A stretch of 64,000 nucleotides of DNA from Microbispora hainanensis (GTDB lineage Bacteria; Actinomycetota; Actinomycetes; Streptosporangiales; Streptosporangiaceae), in contig NZ_CP108086.1 of the NCBI RefSeq assembly GCF_036186745.1, forward strand, positions 5,456,001 through 5,520,000, read 5' to 3'. Made by a program: the position numbers and the translations under genes. Position 1 is the stretch's first letter, and every line of letters begins with the position of its first letter. Below, one piece after another: positions 42,041 to 50,054 of this stretch. The notes under the pieces were generated by a model. That model saw only the letters and a list, made by a program, of their open reading frames with translations, was not told the DNA's origin and searched no databases.

Positions 42041-42493
42041 ATGATGATCGTCCCTGCCCGCCTGCGCCCGCTGCTCGCCGCGCTCCCGCTCGGCGTGGTC
42101 CTGCTGATGGCCACGTCTGCCTGCGGCGGGTCGGATGCCGCCGCCCCCGCCCAGTCGGCCGCCCCGGCATCCGCCGAATCGGCTCCCGCGGCCCCTGCGG
42201 AGTCAGCAGCCGCCGCCCCCGCCGATTCGGCCGTGAAGGAGATCACGGTCACCATCGCCGGTCGGAAGGTCACCCCGCCGCCGGGACGGATCGAGGTGAC
42301 CAAGGGCCAGACGGTGCGGATCACGGTCACCGGCGACGCCGCCGACGAGGCGCATCTGCACGGGTACGACAAGGAGGCCGAGCTTCAGCCCGGCACCCCG
42401 GCGAGCATCGAGTTCGTCGCCGATCAGACCGGTCTGTTCGAGATGGAAACCCACGGCTCGGGACTGCAGCTGTTCCAGCTCGTCGTGCGTTAG
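42041..42493 (+). CDS. Cupredoxin-like lipoprotein
   Basis: 150 aa from ATG 42041 behind AGGAGA. Lipobox TSAC (Cys about residue 27), an Ala/Pro/Ser linker, then a ~90-residue beta domain: KEITVTIAGRKVTPPPGRIE, GQTVRITVTGD, ADEAHLHGYDKEAEL and MTHGSGLQLFQL-like end (METHGSG). The His residues of HLHGYD and ETHG are candidate metal ligands. It would bind or relay copper at the outer membrane face, between CopC and the membrane protein downstream. Confidence 0.82.
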   Translation: MMIVPARLRPLLAALPLGVVLLMATSACGGSDAAAPAQSAAPASAESAPAAPAESAAAAPADSAVKEITVTIAGRKVTPPPGRIEVTKGQTVRITVTGDAADEAHLHGYDKEAELQPGTPASIEFVADQTGLFEMETHGSGLQLFQLVVR

Positions 42494-42502
42494 GCCGCCG
42501 GG

Positions 42503-43819
42503 ATGCTGCTGGCTCACGGCGTCGGGGGCCGTCAGGACCTGCCGATCCCGTTCTCGGCCGCGCTGACCGGCGCGGCCCTCGCGTTGCTGGTGTCGTTCGT
42601 AGCGCTCGGCGCGCTGTGGAAACAACCGCGCCTGGACGCCGCCCTCACCGCTGCCCGCTCGGTGCCCGCCGCCATCCAGACGGCGGTGACCTCGCCGGCC
42701 TGGCGGTGGGGCTGGCGGATCGCCGGGCTCGTCGTCGCGGCGTACTTCTGCATCGGGCTGATCTTCGGGCCCGATCGGGCCGACAACCCCACGGCGGGGG
42801 CGTTCTACGTCCTGTTCTGGGTCGGCCTGGTGCCGCTGTCGGTGCTGTTCGGCCCGGTGTGGCGCGGCCTGAGCCCGCTGCGGACGCTGCACCTGCTGGC
42901 CTGCAGGGGACTCGGACGCGACCCCGAACTCGGCCTGCGGCCACTGCCCGTTCGCGTCGGATACTGGCCCGCCTGCGCCGGTCTGTTCGCCTTCGTCTGG
43001 CTGGAACTCGTCGCCCCCGAACGGGCCACCCTGCCGGTCATCGGCGCCTGGCTCGCGGCCTACGCCGTGCTCATGCTCGCCGGAGCCGTCGTCTTCGGCT
43101 CCCGGTGGTTCGACCACGCCGATCCGTTCGAGGTCTACAGCGACCTCGTGGGCAGGCTCGCCCCGTCGGCGAGACGCGGCGACGGCGCCGTGGTCTGGCG
43201 TAACTCCCTCGACGGCATGGCCGGGCTGCGACCGGCGCCGGGGCTGACGACGCTGGTGGTCGTGCTCCTGGGCTCCACCATGTACGACAGCCTGTCCAAC
43301 GCCCCGGTGTGGGTGCGCTTCGTTCAGGAGAGCGCGGTGCCGGCCCCGGTCACGGGCACCGCGGGCCTGGTGGCCGTCATCGCTGTGGTGCTCGCGGCGT
43401 ACCGGGCCGCGACCGCGCTCGCCGGCCGATGGGGCGCGGCCGATCCCGGCATGACGGCGGGCGAGATCGCTCATTCGATCGTGCCGATAGCCGTCGGATA
43501 CGTCGTCGCCCACTACTACACCCTGTTCCTGCTGGAGGGGCAGCGGACCATCGCCCTGCTGTCCGATCCGCTGGACACCGGCGCGGACTGGCTCGGCACC
43601 GCCGGGTGGACCATCCAGGCGTTCGGCACCACTCCGGCCGGGGTCGCCACCCTCCAGGTCACGGTCATCGTCATCGGCCACGTGCTGGGCACCGTCCTGG
43701 CGCACGACCGCGCGCTGGCCCTGTTTCCCCGCCGGACCGCCGTGCTCGGGCAGATTCCCCTGCTCGTGCTGATGGTGGTCTACACCGTCGTGGGGCTGCT
43801 TCTCCTGTTCGCCGCCTGA
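42503..43819 (+). CDS. Multi-pass membrane protein of the copper locus
   Basis: 438 aa, about ten helices. It begins MLLAHGVGGRQDLPIPF, the typical HG-x-GGR-x-DLP start of a family found beside CopC in actinobacteria. Conserved-looking features include VWRGLSPLRTL, FGSRWFDHADPFEVYSDLVG and AVGYVVAHYYTLFLLEGQ. Function is not established; the fixed linkage to CopC and cupredoxin-like proteins suggests copper movement across or storage at the membrane. A broken inverted copy of its 3' end lies at 2027-2321. Confidence 0.78.
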   Translation: MLLAHGVGGRQDLPIPFSAALTGAALALLVSFVALGALWKQPRLDAALTAARSVPAAIQTAVTSPAWRWGWRIAGLVVAAYFCIGLIFGPDRADNPTAGAFYVLFWVGLVPLSVLFGPVWRGLSPLRTLHLLACRGLGRDPELGLRPLPVRVGYWPACAGLFAFVWLELVAPERATLPVIGAWLAAYAVLMLAGAVVFGSRWFDHADPFEVYSDLVGRLAPSARRGDGAVVWRNSLDGMAGLRPAPGLTTLVVVLLGSTMYDSLSNAPVWVRFVQESAVPAPVTGTAGLVAVIAVVLAAYRAATALAGRWGAADPGMTAGEIAHSIVPIAVGYVVAHYYTLFLLEGQRTIALLSDPLDTGADWLGTAGWTIQAFGTTPAGVATLQVTVIVIGHVLGTVLAHDRALALFPRRTAVLGQIPLLVLMVVYTVVGLLLLFAA

Positions 43820-44099
43820 GGCGCGAAGGGAGCCCGTGACGAACCGCGAGAGCCGGGCCCGCTACTACAGGCCCCAGGCTCCGTAGTCACACCCTGTCCG
43901 CACCTCAGGTCGTGCATGAGGGAGACGGCACCGCTCACCAGGCGATTCGCTCGGGGAGCGGGACGATGAGCAGGCCGCTGGGAGCCGACCTGCCCGCCTT
44001 ACCGGGCGTGTGAGCGATGCCCGGCCTCCCCCTGATGCCCGGGTATCGGGGGGCTATCACCGCAACTTGCGAGTGCGCGGCTTTCGGCTGCTGTCCCCG

Positions 44100-44273
44100 T
44101 CATGCCGGTGGTTGTGGTGGGCGGCGTTGCAGGGTGAACCGGGAGGCCATGAAGCGCCACATGAGGTACAGCGTGGCGAGCACCGCGATGAGCCCGCCGA
44201 CCGGGTAGACGGGGAAGCGGACCACGGTGGCCTGCAGGGCGTGTGGCGAAAGGCCTTCGCGTGTGACGGCCAC
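44100..44273 (-). CDS. Possible small single-helix membrane protein
   Basis: 57 aa from GTG 44273; no good ribosome binding site. One helix (VYPVGGLIAVLATLYLMWRF) followed by a basic tail. It begins 33 bases after the flavoprotein gene and could be its downstream partner. Too short for a firm call. Confidence 0.35.
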   Translation of the reverse strand: MAVTREGLSPHALQATVVRFPVYPVGGLIAVLATLYLMWRFMASRFTLQRRPPQPPA

Positions 44274-44305
44274 CGTGATGTGGAGAGCGGGGCAGTGAAA
44301 CCGCT

Positions 44306-44866
44306 TCAGCTGGATGAAGAATCGAAGCCTTCGCGTATGGCGTGCAGTGCTTCGTAAAGATCGTCCCAGGGAAAGAAGACCGCTCCTGGGGCGCCTGAGT
44401 TGGGGGCGGGGAGACGGTCCCAATCGAGGATTATCCGTACGCCCCATTCCTCGAGCCGGGCCACGCTGCTGGGGAAGGCGGGATGCCTCGCGAGCGCATG
44501 GTTGGGCCAGGGGACGGCGACGATCGGCAGGCCGAGCCCGAGGGCTTCGTTCAGCAGGCCCAGTGCCAAGGTGTCGCTGATGCCCTGGGCCCACTTGTTG
44601 GTGGTGTTGAAGGTCGCCGGGACGACCGCCATGGCGTCCGCCGGGGGCAGCACGTCCGGCTCCTCGGGCCGCTTGTAGTCGTGCCGTACGGGATAGCCGG
44701 TGAGCTTGCTGAGCCGCTCGGCGTCGGTGAACTTCGTGGCTGACGGCGTCGCGATGATGCAGACCGTCCAGCCGTCCGCCGCAAGGCGCTCGACGAAGGC
44801 GGGAAGCTCACCCGCCGGCCGGCCTCCGCACGCGATCACATACAGAACCGGCTTGCTTTCTGCCAT
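44306..44866 (-). CDS. Flavoprotein (phosphopantothenoylcysteine decarboxylase-like)
   Basis: 186 aa with the HFCD fold: N-terminal LYVIACGGRPAGELPAFVER phosphate-binding strand-loop, WTVCIIATPSATKF, DAMAVVPATFNTTNKWAQGI (the PASFNTxNKWA FMN-binding motif) and LPIVAVPWPNHALARHPAF. Members bind FMN and catalyse oxidative decarboxylation of cysteine-type carboxyl groups or similar reactions; this actinobacterial subgroup is uncharacterised. Divergent from the XRE regulator gene. Confidence 0.85.
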   Translation of the reverse strand: MAESKPVLYVIACGGRPAGELPAFVERLAADGWTVCIIATPSATKFTDAERLSKLTGYPVRHDYKRPEEPDVLPPADAMAVVPATFNTTNKWAQGISDTLALGLLNEALGLGLPIVAVPWPNHALARHPAFPSSVARLEEWGVRIILDWDRLPAPNSGAPGAVFFPWDDLYEALHAIREGFDSSSS

Positions 44867-44977
44867 ATCCCGCCGTTCCCCATTCCTCTGCGATCACCAT
44901 CGGTTACTATCCGCTGACCCACGGACACGGTTACCGTGGTCGAGGCGAACACTACGTCCCCAACGTGAGGTCGTGCC

Positions 44978-46228
44978 ATGGCGACTGAGCACGTGGAAAG
45001 TGGAGAGCTGGACCGGCGCATCGGCAGGCGCGTCCGAGTGCTTCGGTTGCGCCGAGGCCTTGGATTGCGCGCGTGTGCGGAGTTGTGCGGACGGACGGAG
45101 GAGTGGCTGCGTCAGGTCGAGCGCGGCGAGCAGCGCCTGGACAAGCTCTCCACCCTCGTCGCCCTGGCGAACGTGCTCGGCGTACGAGATCTGAGCCTCA
45201 TCGTCGAAGACCGGCTTCAGGGCATGACGTGCGCCGTCACCGAGGGCGGCAGGATCCGGCACGAGGCTGTTCCCGCCATTCGCCAAGTGCTGTCCACGCC
45301 GATCTATCCGCCGCAGCCCGTGGATGACCTGCTCGCCGAGAGCGAGAAGCTGCGGAGTCGGCTGGCCGTCGCCTGGTCGGCCTGGCATGGGTCGGCTCGG
45401 CCGTACACCGCTCTGGGCGCGGTGGCGCCCGGCCTGCTACAAGACGCACTGAACCTGCACCGAGCGGCCGCGCCCAGCATGCGGCGCACCACCTGGGCGC
45501 TTCTCGCCGAGACCTTCCAGCTCGCGCAGCGTTTCCTCTACTGCGTTGGGGAGGCTGAGCTGGCGGCCCGCGCAGCCGACCGTGCGATGGTCGCCGCCGA
45601 GGAGACCGACGATCCGCAACTGATCGCCATCTCCGCCTGGACTTCCACGATGGCCGCACTTGGGCGCGGCCAGACTGACGAGGCATTCGAAGTGGCGTCG
45701 ACCGCGGCGACCTACTTGGAGCCGAGGTCGAGCTCCTCACAGGCCGTGCTGTCGGCGTGGGGTTCCTTGCACCTGTTCGCCGCCATCGCCTGCGCGAAGA
45801 ACCACCGCGGCGCCGACGCCTGGCGGCACTGGGACCGCGCTCACAGGGCCGCCTCCGCTCTCGGTCCTGCTCACCACAACCCTCTGACGATGTTCGGCCA
45901 GGCCAACGTCGCCATTTATGGCGTCGCGATCGAGGTGGAGACAGGGCGTTCCAGCGCGGCGATCGACCGGGCCAAGGCCATCACCGTCTCCGCCATCCCC
46001 TCGACGAATCGGCGGGCCCAGCACCTGCTGGACCTGGCGCGAGGGCACATGCGGCAGCGGGATTTCGACGCGGCCCTCACCTGCCTCCGGATGTCGGAGA
46101 CACAGTCGACGGAGACCGTCGTCTTCAATCCGCTCGCACGGCAGACCATCGGCGAGATGATCGAGGCGAGGCACCGTCCTCCGGCTCTGTTGCTGGACCT
46201 CGCGACAAGAGCCCGCGTCATCGCCTGA
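44978..46228 (+). CDS. XRE-family regulator with TPR-like C-terminal domain
   Basis: 416 aa. HTH at about residues 14-70 (RIGRRVRVLRLRRGLGLRAC, EWLRQVERGEQRLDKLSTLV), then an ~300-residue helical repeat region typical of streptomycete multi-domain regulators that sense peptides or small molecules. ATG 44978. It heads the plus-strand cluster that runs to 49932 and is divergent from the flavoprotein. Confidence 0.82.
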   Translation: MATEHVESGELDRRIGRRVRVLRLRRGLGLRACAELCGRTEEWLRQVERGEQRLDKLSTLVALANVLGVRDLSLIVEDRLQGMTCAVTEGGRIRHEAVPAIRQVLSTPIYPPQPVDDLLAESEKLRSRLAVAWSAWHGSARPYTALGAVAPGLLQDALNLHRAAAPSMRRTTWALLAETFQLAQRFLYCVGEAELAARAADRAMVAAEETDDPQLIAISAWTSTMAALGRGQTDEAFEVASTAATYLEPRSSSSQAVLSAWGSLHLFAAIACAKNHRGADAWRHWDRAHRAASALGPAHHNPLTMFGQANVAIYGVAIEVETGRSSAAIDRAKAITVSAIPSTNRRAQHLLDLARGHMRQRDFDAALTCLRMSETQSTETVVFNPLARQTIGEMIEARHRPPALLLDLATRARVIA

Positions 46229-46286
46229 ATGCCACCCCCAACCGCTGGTTGGGTTTGCCCACGTGAGCCGGCCGTACGGTCGCGCC

Positions 46287-46580
46287 ATGAGTACGCAGCT
46301 TGCCGATCCGGCGGTGGTCCGCGACGCCCTCCAGTCGCTCGCCGCCGCACTCGATGGCCGGGGCTTCGCCGCGCGGCTCCGCGGCGGTGAGGGGTCTTCG
46401 CTCCACCTGTTCGTGATGAACCCTGAGGCTCCCGTCCTCACGGAACACATCATGATCGCGCCGGATGCGGAGGGGGAGTGGAGCTTCTGGTTCCCCTGGC
46501 CCGAACGGATCGCCCTCGTCACGAATGTCACCGAGGCCGCCGAACGCATCGAGCGTGTGCTGGCCGAGGTCGACCGTTAG
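46287..46580 (+). CDS. Small conserved-looking hypothetical protein
   Basis: 97 aa from ATG 46287 (a GTG at 46263 would add eight residues). Soluble alpha/beta with HLFVMNPEAPVLTEHIMIAP and SFWFPWPERIALV. Small proteins of this type often follow XRE regulators of the kind at 44978 in actinomycetes. Role unknown. Confidence 0.65.
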   Translation: MSTQLADPAVVRDALQSLAAALDGRGFAARLRGGEGSSLHLFVMNPEAPVLTEHIMIAPDAEGEWSFWFPWPERIALVTNVTEAAERIERVLAEVDR

Positions 46581-46595
46581 CCGGAGCACACCCGT

Positions 46596-46922
46596 ATGGT
46601 CTCGCACGGTGCACCTCGCGGCGCTCCCAAGGACGCGCAGCTTCCCGCGCCGTTCCACGGCGTCCACGTCGCGCCACCGCAGACAGGCTGCGAAAGGCTC
46701 GTGTGGAGGAAACCGACGGCGCGGTGCACACACCTGCGGGTACGACGGCACACCTGTGAGTGCCAGCCGGTGGTCTACGAGCTGTGCGTTTCCGGCGGCC
46801 TGGTGTTCATCCGCCGTACCGTCCGCAAGCCGGCCGGTCTGTCCGTACGCGAGACGGAGTGGTTCCTGACGGCCAGAGCCATGGAGCTCTGGCAGCGCCT
46901 GCTCACCGGGCAGGCCCGATAG
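46596..46922 (+). CDS. Small hypothetical protein with several cysteines
   Basis: 108 aa from ATG 46596. Cys residues at about 32, 44, 54, 56 and 64 could form a zinc site. The C-terminal half, VVYELCVSGGLVFIRRTVRK and ARAMELWQRLLTGQAR, resembles short proteins found next to XRE regulators in actinomycetes. The start is uncertain; only the C-terminal ~60 residues look typical of such proteins. Confidence 0.55.
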   Translation: MVSHGAPRGAPKDAQLPAPFHGVHVAPPQTGCERLVWRKPTARCTHLRVRRHTCECQPVVYELCVSGGLVFIRRTVRKPAGLSVRETEWFLTARAMELWQRLLTGQAR

Positions 46923-46966
46923 CTCCCCCTCCACCAGCAATCCCACGTCAGAAGGAGAGTGCCTCA

Positions 46967-47713
46967 ATGACCCTGAGCGCCCAGCTCGACGCGTTCGCCG
47001 TCGAATTGCCGGTCGCCTTCGACCCGCGCTGGAACCGTATCCCCGGGATCACCGTGGACGGAGCCACCATCACGGTCGACCCCGAGAAGTACTTCTTCCG
47101 GTTCGAGAACTCCACCTGGCTCCTGTGCGACTGGAACCTCGTCGCCGGCCAGCTTCTCGGCATCGAGGAGTCCGCGGAGACCGCTGTCGAACAGCTTGCC
47201 TTGGAGTTCGTGCAGGAGCACGGCTACTCCACCTCCGACGCGGGCCGGGTGCTGGCCACGGCCTGGGAGGTCTACAGCTACCTGTTCCGTGAGGAGCACC
47301 TGCCCACCCTCGGCCTGCCCCAGATCACCGCCGACCACCTGCGGATGCTCCGCGAGGCCGCCACCTTCATGGCGCTCAACAAGGTCGAGCTGGACGGCCA
47401 CATCTCCAACGTCGGCCCATGCTGGTTCTTCCCCGCCGCGACCTCCGTCGTCTACGAGCTGGACGAGGAGGAGGGCGGCATGCTCGACGAGGTCTACCAC
47501 GGCACATGGTTCAACGAGTACCGCCGCATCGAGTCGATCAAGGCGCACGCCGCGCTCGGCGGCCGGCTGGTCCATGGCTGCCAGTCGGTGCCCAACCAGT
47601 CGGGCGGTGCCTGCGTGCCGTACGGCGCCTCGATGCAGACCTTCCGCACCGAGCTGACGAGCTTCCGCGAGGAGTGGCTCGCCAAGGTCTACGCCTGTCG
47701 CACCGCCAGCTGA
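46967..47713 (+). CDS. Protein of unknown function
   Basis: 248 aa from ATG 46967 with GAAGGAG nine bases upstream. Acidic, soluble, Trp/Tyr-rich (TWLLCDWNLVAGQL, CWFFPAATSVVYELDEEEGG, GTWFNEYRRIESIK). No signal peptide or motif that I recognise. Good codon bias and ribosome site indicate a real gene. A strong hairpin follows before the kinase-like gene. Confidence 0.7.
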   Translation: MTLSAQLDAFAVELPVAFDPRWNRIPGITVDGATITVDPEKYFFRFENSTWLLCDWNLVAGQLLGIEESAETAVEQLALEFVQEHGYSTSDAGRVLATAWEVYSYLFREEHLPTLGLPQITADHLRMLREAATFMALNKVELDGHISNVGPCWFFPAATSVVYELDEEEGGMLDEVYHGTWFNEYRRIESIKAHAALGGRLVHGCQSVPNQSGGACVPYGASMQTFRTELTSFREEWLAKVYACRTAS

Positions 47714-47723
47714 CTCTTCCCGT

Positions 47724-47753
47724 ACGGCCCGCGCTTCGATGAGCGCGGGCCGT
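47724..47753 (+). terminator. Hairpin between the unknown protein and the kinase-like gene
   Basis: Perfect 12-bp arms ACGGCCCGCGCT and complement (47724-47735, 47742-47753), six-base loop, eleven bases after the stop. It could terminate or attenuate within the cluster. Confidence 0.65.
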
Positions 47754-47782
47754 GCGCCCCAGATGCCGAAGGAGTAACCGTC

Positions 47783-48700
47783 GTGCATGAGTTGACCGTC
47801 ACCCGGCTGTGCGCCGAGTTGTGTGCCAAGGCGAGGGTCCCGGGTGAGCCGAAACGTGAGCCGATGCGTGCCTGGTCGCTGTCGGCGGTGGAACGCCTGC
47901 ACTTTCCCGACGGCTCCACGGCTATCTTCAAATTCGCCGCCGAGCCGTTCACCGGCGAGGACCGGGCGCTCAAGCTGGCCGGCGTTCATGGCGTACCCGT
48001 CCCCGAGCTGTACGCCTCCGCCGTCAGCGGCGGCATCCTCGGCATGCTGATGCAGGACCTTGGCGAACCGGTTCGGGAGGCAGCGGACGACGACGGGGTC
48101 AAGGCGGCGGTTGTCCTCCACCGGGTTCGCCCCTCGGAGATCCTGCCGACGACCATCGACGCCGACGAACTGCGGGCCCTGCCCTTGCGGGCGCTCGCCC
48201 ACCTGGACTACCTGCGGCAGGTCCGTCGCTGGAAATCCACTCTCGACATTGCCGAGATGCTCTCCGCGCTGGACAAGGTGGCTCCCGTACGTGCTCAGGG
48301 GGCGGAGCTGGCGCCGTTCGGGCTGTGCCACTCGGAGTTCCACCCCAGCTCGCTGCAGGTCGGGCGGACAGGATGGCGGCTGCTCGATTTCGCCCGCGCC
48401 TTCAACGGCTCCGGCCTGCTCGACTTGGCCTCCTGGCCTGGAACTCAACAGCCCGCCAACGTGCAACGGGTCCGTCGGCTGATCGAAGCCTACGTCGCCG
48501 CCGGCGGATCGCAGGAGGCCTTGGCGCCACGGGGTGGCCTGTCCGCCGAGGCGTGGGCCCTCGGCTGGCACCGGGTCTGGATCGTGGAGTGGTTCATGGA
48601 CCAGACCGTGCACTGGATCAACGACCCGAGCAGCGATCCGGTCTACATCAAGGCCGTTCGGCGTCACCTCCGTGAAGCCGTACGGCTGCTCGCGCCATGA
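47783..48700 (+). CDS. Phosphotransferase of the aminoglycoside/choline kinase fold
   Basis: 305 aa from GTG 47783 behind GGAG. The APH fold is suggested by TAIFKFAAEPF (nucleotide-binding Lys in KFA), the catalytic loop GLCHSEFHPSSLQV (H-S-E in place of the canonical H-x-D and Ser for Asn) and the metal-binding Asp of LLDFARAF. The altered loop occurs in actinobacterial subfamilies but may alter activity. Stop overlaps the methyltransferase start by ATGA. Confidence 0.75.
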   Translation: MHELTVTRLCAELCAKARVPGEPKREPMRAWSLSAVERLHFPDGSTAIFKFAAEPFTGEDRALKLAGVHGVPVPELYASAVSGGILGMLMQDLGEPVREAADDDGVKAAVVLHRVRPSEILPTTIDADELRALPLRALAHLDYLRQVRRWKSTLDIAEMLSALDKVAPVRAQGAELAPFGLCHSEFHPSSLQVGRTGWRLLDFARAFNGSGLLDLASWPGTQQPANVQRVRRLIEAYVAAGGSQEALAPRGGLSAEAWALGWHRVWIVEWFMDQTVHWINDPSSDPVYIKAVRRHLREAVRLLAP

Positions 48701-49347
48701 ACCGCCAGGCATGGCAGGAGCACGCCCGGCAACGTCAGGCTGTCGAGTCGGCAGCGCCGGCGGCGGCTCCGCCTCGCATGTATTGGACGCCGGAGCCTGA
48801 CGGCGGGCCAGGAGCCGAGATCCTGGGACACCTCGCGTGTGCGCGCGTTCTCGAGTTGGGGTGTGGCCCGGGCCATCACCTCGCGCACCTTGTAGGAGTC
48901 CATGGCGCCACTGGGGTCGGCGTCGACATCTCGGAGAGGCAGATCGAACGGGCGCGCACGCGCTATGGGCACCTGCCGGGGATCTCCTTCGTCGCTGCCG
49001 ACGCGGTTGAGTTCCTGGAGGCGTCGTGCCATTCGCACGACATCTGCTACTCCGTCTTCGGCGCCGTGGGACTCACCTCGCCGAATGTGCTCGTGCCGTT
49101 GATCGCGCGGGTGCTGCGGCCCGGCGGAGTGTTGGCCTTCGCCGTTCCGCATCCCAGACGCAGTGACCGGGACAGCACGTTGTTGTTGCCGTCCGGCGGC
49201 AGAATGCCGATCCGCCGCTGGGAGCCGAGCGTGCTCGCCTGGGTCGCGCTGCTGTTGGCAGCCGGTTTCCGGGTCAAGGACCTCCAGCACCTGGGTGAGT
49301 CGCCGGCAGGCCCGAACACCTTGCTCGTTGTCGCCCGTAAATCATGA
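48697..49347 (+). CDS. Class I SAM-dependent methyltransferase
   Basis: 216 aa. Motif I is VLELGCGPGHHLAHL (about residues 51-65), followed by GVGVDISERQIERAR, FVAADAVEFLEAS and the post-III segment VLRPGGVLAFAVPHP. Substrate unknown. Translationally coupled to the kinase-like gene. Confidence 0.88.
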   Translation: MNRQAWQEHARQRQAVESAAPAAAPPRMYWTPEPDGGPGAEILGHLACARVLELGCGPGHHLAHLVGVHGATGVGVDISERQIERARTRYGHLPGISFVAADAVEFLEASCHSHDICYSVFGAVGLTSPNVLVPLIARVLRPGGVLAFAVPHPRRSDRDSTLLLPSGGRMPIRRWEPSVLAWVALLLAAGFRVKDLQHLGESPAGPNTLLVVARKS

Positions 49348-49365
49348 CGGTTCGAGGAGGCTGTC

Positions 49366-49932
49366 GTGCCCGAGGTTTATCTGCTCATCGACGTCGACGG
49401 CGTGCTGATCCCGTTCCCCGACAGCGAGGGGAACGGACCGGCTACTCACGTGAGGCACAGCGTCGTACCCACCGGCTATGACGCGGGCTCACCGGTTCCC
49501 ATATGGCTGGATCCCACGCACGGGCCCATGCTGGCTGAGCTGATCAGCGAGCTGCCTCTGACACCGGTCTGGTGCACCAGTTGGCGTGGCGACGCCAGCC
49601 CCTTGATCGGCGCCAAGCTGGGCCTGGAGCCGTTCGCGCATGTCGAACTGGCGCGTCAGGACATCACGACGAGCCACCCCAACGGCTACCTCTGGAAACG
49701 GGACGACGTCTCGGCCTGGCTCGGCACAGCTCAGGCCGTCTGGATCGACGACGACTTCACCCCCGCCGACCACGCCTGGGCCGCAGGCCGGACGGCAGCA
49801 GGAATTCCCACCTTGCTCGTCCAGCCGGATCCCAGAGTCGGGCTGCTGCCGACGCATCTGGAGACGATCCGTTCGTGGATGGCCGAACTCGTCAGCATGC
49901 CCTCCCGGCCCTTCACGTCCCTGCGCGATTGA
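49366..49932 (+). CDS. HAD-like hydrolase
   Basis: 188 aa from GTG 49366. HAD motif I is LLIDVDGVLIPFP (nucleophile Asp and Asp+2), the Thr/Ser motif II is PVWCTSWRGDAS, Lys in WKRDDV, and the acidic motif IV is VWIDDDFTPADHAW. A phosphatase role within the kinase-methyltransferase cluster is plausible. Last intact gene of the cluster. Confidence 0.82.
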   Translation: MPEVYLLIDVDGVLIPFPDSEGNGPATHVRHSVVPTGYDAGSPVPIWLDPTHGPMLAELISELPLTPVWCTSWRGDASPLIGAKLGLEPFAHVELARQDITTSHPNGYLWKRDDVSAWLGTAQAVWIDDDFTPADHAWAAGRTAAGIPTLLVQPDPRVGLLPTHLETIRSWMAELVSMPSRPFTSLRD

Positions 49933-50054
49933 TACGAGCGTCGCCCGAGCAGCCCGTCAGCAGATGGGCTTGCGATACCGGGATAGGCGCAGTTCGTATC
50001 CCGTCTCCGCGCCAGCGGCGGTGAGTGCCGTGCCGCCGCTGGTCGTGGCGTTCC

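Noticed and set aside
42203..43705. Minus-strand 500-codon frame opposite the 438-aa membrane protein
   Set aside because: Gln/Arg/Gly-rich antisense translation of a membrane protein gene; no ribosome site or domain.
46964..48712. Long minus-strand open frame of 582 codons opposite the 46.9-48.7 kb genes
   Set aside because: Low-complexity composition, no domain, and it is the antisense of three well-supported plus-strand genes; a high-GC third-position artefact.
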